From Anaerolineales bacterium (GTDB taxonomy: Bacteria > Chloroflexota > Anaerolineae > Anaerolineales > E44-bin32), in contig DAOUTT010000060.1 in assembly GCA_030668545.1 (NCBI GenBank), forward strand, positions 1-9,341: a stretch of DNA of 9,341 nucleotides. The letters are read 5' to 3'. Under the pieces are notes generated by a model. It was not told where the DNA came from. It worked only from the letters and a program-made list of their open reading frames with translations, and did no database searches. Numbering within the stretch: position 1 is the stretch's first letter; every line of letters starts with the position of its first letter. The translations under genes were made by a program, and so were the position numbers. This document shows positions 7,051-9,341 of this stretch, piece after piece.

Positions 7051-7233
7051 TTCATTTCATCGTCCCCCGCACCCCCTTCCGAATGGCTATCCTAGCAATC
7101 CATATACGCCCGAGTTCCAAACGCGGGTTCTGTCCAATCTACTCCGGTTTGCGCTTCATTGGAGAAGTTAACCCTGCTTGGATTAGATAATAGGTTTGGT
7201 CTGAGAGTTCGACGTTTGATCCGGGGGGTGTGC

Positions 7234-7329
7234 TCCACGCTGTGCTTCGCGAGGGGAGTGGTCCCTCGACAAGCTCGGGATGATAAGTCCCCCACAGTCC
7301 CCTCGCGTGCATCCCCGAAGCAGAGCGGA
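7234..7329. repeat. Large imperfect inverted repeat around a dispersed-repeat core
   Basis: The outer arms TCCACGCTGTGCTTCG (7234-7249) and CGAAGCAGAGCGGA (7316-7329) pair with a few mismatches. The inner arms CGCGAGGGGA (7248-7257) and TCCCCTCGCG (7298-7307) are a perfect 10-pair inverted repeat. At the centre is TCCCTCGACAAGCTCGGGAT (7262-7281). Its reverse complement reads ATCCCGAGCTTGTCGAGGGA, a sequence type I recognise from intergenic dispersed repeats in many bacteria, including Chloroflexota. The whole could fold into one branched hairpin. No coding function is likely. A REP- or MITE-like repeat is the best reading. Confidence 0.6.
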
Positions 7330-7427
7330 GGGGGATTTGAGGGGAAGAAAAGAAAAAGCGATTCATCGCCTTGGCAAAGATCGATCTATTCATTCATACG
7401 CGCAGGGCTCTAGGCGCAGCCTGCAAC

Positions 7428-7444
7428 CGGAAGCAGAGCTTCCG
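7428..7444. repeat. Short perfect hairpin with CACTCC flank
   Basis: CGGAAGC (7428-7434) and GCTTCCG (7438-7444) pair perfectly around AGA, followed by CACTCC. From memory, hairpins of the form GGAAGC..GCTTCCGCACTCC occur as dispersed intergenic repeats in Chloroflexota and some other bacteria. It is not followed by a T-run, so a terminator role is unlikely. Confidence 0.5.
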
Positions 7445-7600
7445 CACTCCACATAGTGAAGAAGCGTTGGTGCTAGTCCCTGGAGGGATCAACTGTAGGG
7501 TTTTGAGGTCTCAGTCGGAAAGTGGTGGGGAAAGACTTGGTTCCAAAAAACACTAGATTCTACTAAGGCTGTATACACGGTTATGTCACCTTTCCTCAGT

Positions 7601-7621
7601 AAAATGGAGGACAACCATTTT
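7601..7621 (-). terminator. Hairpin directly after cdd, possible terminator
   Basis: AAAATGG (7601-7607) and CCATTTT (7615-7621) form a perfect 7-pair inverted repeat with a 7-base loop, starting 2 bases beyond the cdd stop codon. Read on the minus strand the descending arm ends in CCATTTTAC. The T-run is short and lies in the stem, and the stem is mostly A-T, so termination would be modest. The position immediately after the last gene of the CNNM-cdd pair supports a terminator. Confidence 0.4.
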
Positions 7622-7623
7622 GT

Positions 7624-8034
7624 TTATTCCGTCGGTAGATCCTGCGGGCGAAAAGCAGCCGGCAGCAAATCACCAACCGTCGTCTCAAGCGTCGGCTTAC
7701 CCTCTCCATTCACGGTTATAACCAGCGTATGTAACCCGAACTCCGATAGCACTTGGCGGCAAGCTCCACAGGGAGATCCGCCGTTTTCCGTCGCCACAAC
7801 GATGGCCTTGAATTTCTTATGACCACGAGAAATGGACTTGAACACCGCATTTCGTTCAGCACACATGCTAAGGGGGTAGGATGCGTTCTCGACATTTACC
7901 CCATGGAACATATCTCCCGACTCCGTGAGAAGCGCAGCACCGACCCCATAATTTGAATATGGCGCATAGACGAATTCTCGGGCTTCTAAAGCCCTCTGGA
8001 TCAATTCAGCTTTTTCTTCTTGTGTGATTTCCAT
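7624..8034 (-). CDS. cdd: Cytidine deaminase
   Basis: Cdd hydrolyses cytidine and deoxycytidine to uridine and deoxyuridine in cytosolic pyrimidine salvage. With the start chosen here the protein is 136 residues, the usual length of the small tetrameric class. The substrate loop YAPYSNYGVGAAL is at 23-35. The zinc site is MCAERNA (Cys58 with catalytic Glu60) plus PCGACRQ (Cys89, Cys92), which is the three-cysteine type and not the His-Cys-Cys type of E. coli. The ATG at 8034 (MEITQEEKAEL) was preferred because GGAAG at 8042-8038 can serve as a close ribosome-binding site and the family starts near here. An upstream in-frame ATG at 8058 would add MVKRSRKK but has no such site. The gene overlaps the end of the CNNM gene by 29 bases (53 with the longer start), suggesting translational coupling. 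Confidence 0.94.
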   Translation of the reverse strand: MEITQEEKAELIQRALEAREFVYAPYSNYGVGAALLTESGDMFHGVNVENASYPLSMCAERNAVFKSISRGHKKFKAIVVATENGGSPCGACRQVLSEFGLHTLVITVNGEGKPTLETTVGDLLPAAFRPQDLPTE

Positions 8035-9316
8035 TTTCTTCCGACTCCGTTTCACCATTATTTAATACACTTGCCCGGATTTTCCGGATCCGCCGCCCAA
8101 CGACCTGCTCAACGACGAGATGAAGCCCCCCAACGTCCACAGTTTCTCCCACGACAGGCACTTTGCCCAGCTCACTATAGATCAAGCCGCCAAGTGTTTC
8201 GCTGGTTTCCTTGGGCACGCGGACGCCGGTGATTTGATTCACATCATCGATGTCAATCCCCCCGCTGAAGGTGAAAACTCCTTCACCTACCTGCTCATAG
8301 GCAAGTTCTTCTGCAAAATCATATTCGTCAAGGATTTCACCGACGATCTCCTCAACGACATCCTCGATGGTGACAAGCCCAGCCGTGCCACCGTACTCAT
8401 CAACGACTACCGCGATGTGCACGCGCTTCGCTTGCATCTCTGCCAGCAGATCATCGAGCACCTTTGCCTCAGGGACGAAAAAGGGTTCACGTAGGAGATC
8501 AGAGATTTTTTTATCCAGCTCTCCCCGCTGCCAGGAAGCGAGCAAATCCTTGATATAGAGTAATCCGACGATATTATCAATCGAATCGTGGAAAACCGGG
8601 GCGCGCGAATGACCGGTGCTCAGGAATATCTCCGTGGCTTCCTTCAAGCTTGTATTATCCTCAAATGCAATGATATCAATGCGTGGGACCATGACTTCGC
8701 GGGCGAGGGTATTGTCGAGTTGGAAGATGGAGTAAATCATCGCTTTCTCTTCTTCCTCTATCACCCCCTCCTCTTCACCGGCATCGACCATCGTCATAAT
8801 CTCTTCTTCGGTAACCAAAGGGAAAGGGCGATCTCCACTGCGGTTGGAGGCACTGCTCCCCAAACGGAAGAGCAGCCAACCTATTGGAGCGAACAGGAAA
8901 ACCGTTCCAGCGGCGAGTGGCGCGAGACGTACCGCCCACCGCTCCGGTTCACGCAGAACAATGCTCTCCGCAAGGAATTCAAGCAACCCGATCAAGAGAC
9001 CGGTGCTCACGAGAATAGCGGTGATAATGCCAATCCCGGAAATGGCGCTCTCGAACTGGACCGGCAGGAAGGTGATCAATGCCACACCAATCACGAGAAT
9101 ACGAGTAAAAGTAAGTGCGATGCGCATAGCTAGGATCAGGCGGTGTGCCTCGGAGAGGACCCGAGCAGCCAAACCCGCTCGCGGCAAACCTTCCTCTTCG
9201 TAAGTTATAAGCTGCGTGAGGCGGCTGTTTACAAAGGCACTACGAGCAGACGCCAGAAAGACATCCAGGATTAGCGCCGCTGCAAGACCGATAAGGCCGT
9301 AACCTAAATTAATCAT
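8006..9316 (-). CDS. CNNM/CorC-type membrane protein with CBS pair (hemolysin-family)
   Basis: The protein has 436 residues and the standard layout of the family often labelled hemolysin or CorB/CorC, linked in several members to Mg2+ transport. The N-terminal membrane domain (CNNM, DUF21) has hydrophobic segments at about 4-24, 67-85, 93-118 and 131-151. A linker follows with the acidic stretch EEEGVIEEEEKAMI (181-194). The cytosolic CBS pair spans about 205-328, with MVPRIDI (209-215), GHSRAPVF (235-242) and VVDEYGGTAGLVTIEDVVEE (304-323). A CorC_HlyC domain (about 340-416) ends the fold, and a charged tail runs to 436. The ATG at 9316 gives a good membrane start; the nearest purine-rich site is GGA 5 bases upstream, with AGGA farther off. 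The 3' end overlaps cdd in another frame. In many bacteria this gene sits between ybeY and cdd or era, which agrees with the neighbourhood. Confidence 0.93.
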   Translation of the reverse strand: MINLGYGLIGLAAALILDVFLASARSAFVNSRLTQLITYEEEGLPRAGLAARVLSEAHRLILAMRIALTFTRILVIGVALITFLPVQFESAISGIGIITAILVSTGLLIGLLEFLAESIVLREPERWAVRLAPLAAGTVFLFAPIGWLLFRLGSSASNRSGDRPFPLVTEEEIMTMVDAGEEEGVIEEEEKAMIYSIFQLDNTLAREVMVPRIDIIAFEDNTSLKEATEIFLSTGHSRAPVFHDSIDNIVGLLYIKDLLASWQRGELDKKISDLLREPFFVPEAKVLDDLLAEMQAKRVHIAVVVDEYGGTAGLVTIEDVVEEIVGEILDEYDFAEELAYEQVGEGVFTFSGGIDIDDVNQITGVRVPKETSETLGGLIYSELGKVPVVGETVDVGGLHLVVEQVVGRRIRKIRASVLNNGETESEENGNHTRRKS

Positions 9317-9341
9317 CGTTGTCCAATTTCCTAATTACGCG
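9317..9341 (-). other. Upstream edge of the CNNM gene
   Basis: Only 25 bases remain before the window ends. On the minus strand they contain an AGGA (12 bases before the ATG) and a TTGGAC close to the start. No promoter can be judged, and the upstream neighbour is outside the window. Confidence 0.3.

Larger units (their letters stand above)
6879..7623. other. Repeat-rich intergenic region without a convincing gene
   Basis: This stretch of about 745 bases separates the lipoprotein gene from cdd. Short open frames exist, but none gives a recognisable protein. Several translate repeat sequence: a minus-strand frame around 7260-7282 reads HPELVEG, a peptide I know from spurious frames over a widespread intergenic repeat. 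The region holds C-run/G-run hairpins near 6925 and 7026, a large imperfect inverted repeat at 7234-7329, a small hairpin at 7428-7444, and a hairpin next to cdd at 7601-7621. I see no tRNA, no transposase remnant and no trace of era. The base composition, with long C and G tracts, differs from the flanking genes. Confidence 0.75.

Noticed and set aside
6345..7367. Direct repeat AAGCGATTCAT at the lipoprotein start (6345-6355) and near 7356-7366
   Set aside because: About ten chance 11-base matches are expected in a window of this size, and the flanks do not match.
7139..7556. Short open frames on both strands in the cdd-lipoprotein gap (61-84 codons)
   Set aside because: They run through the inverted repeats, have no ribosome-binding sites and show only peptides typical of translated repeats (HPELVEG, RQARDD).
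7400..7560. Possible tRNA or small RNA gene in the gap
   Set aside because: No cloverleaf, no T-loop GTTCRA-type motif in context and no CCA end; only one short hairpin is visible.

Overview
This 9.3 kb window reads as a chromosomal housekeeping region of a Chloroflexota-like bacterium (Anaerolineae/Dehalococcoidia type). That placement is an inference. It rests on a one-polypeptide glycyl-tRNA synthetase (alpha and beta chains fused), a DnaG zinc motif of the form C-x2-H...C-x3-C, a recO-glyQS-dnaG-rpoD gene order, and intergenic hairpin repeats of a kind I associate with that phylum. No phage, plasmid, CRISPR or insertion-sequence gene is visible.

Layout: all but one gene lie on the minus strand, so transcription runs from high to low coordinates. 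At the right end (9316 to 7624) a CNNM/CorC-type membrane protein with a CBS pair overlaps a cytidine deaminase gene (cdd). Next comes a gap of about 745 bases (6879-7623) with no convincing gene but several inverted repeats and short hairpins. A small predicted lipoprotein of unknown function (6342-6878) is the only plus-strand gene. Divergent from it, recO (start 6192) opens a tightly packed run: recO, glyQS (14-base gap), dnaG (158-base gap) and rpoD (12-base gap), with rpoD cut by the left edge.

The genes serve core information processing: recombinational repair (RecO), glycine charging (GlyQS), replication priming (DnaG) and the primary sigma factor (RpoD). The dnaG-rpoD pair is the core of the classical macromolecular-synthesis operon. 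The overall order resembles the Firmicutes cluster cdd-era-recO-glyQ-glyS-dnaG-rpoD, except that era is missing between cdd and recO. The repeat-rich gap and the lipoprotein gene sit there instead.

Points most worth a second look: recO appears to be leaderless, with an extended -10 box placed so that transcription would start at its ATG; glyQS is an alpha-beta fusion that starts with TTG behind a strong ribosome-binding site; the lipoprotein carries a conserved-looking histidine-rich core; and two distinct inverted-repeat structures sit in the era-less gap. I saw no clear new multi-gene system.
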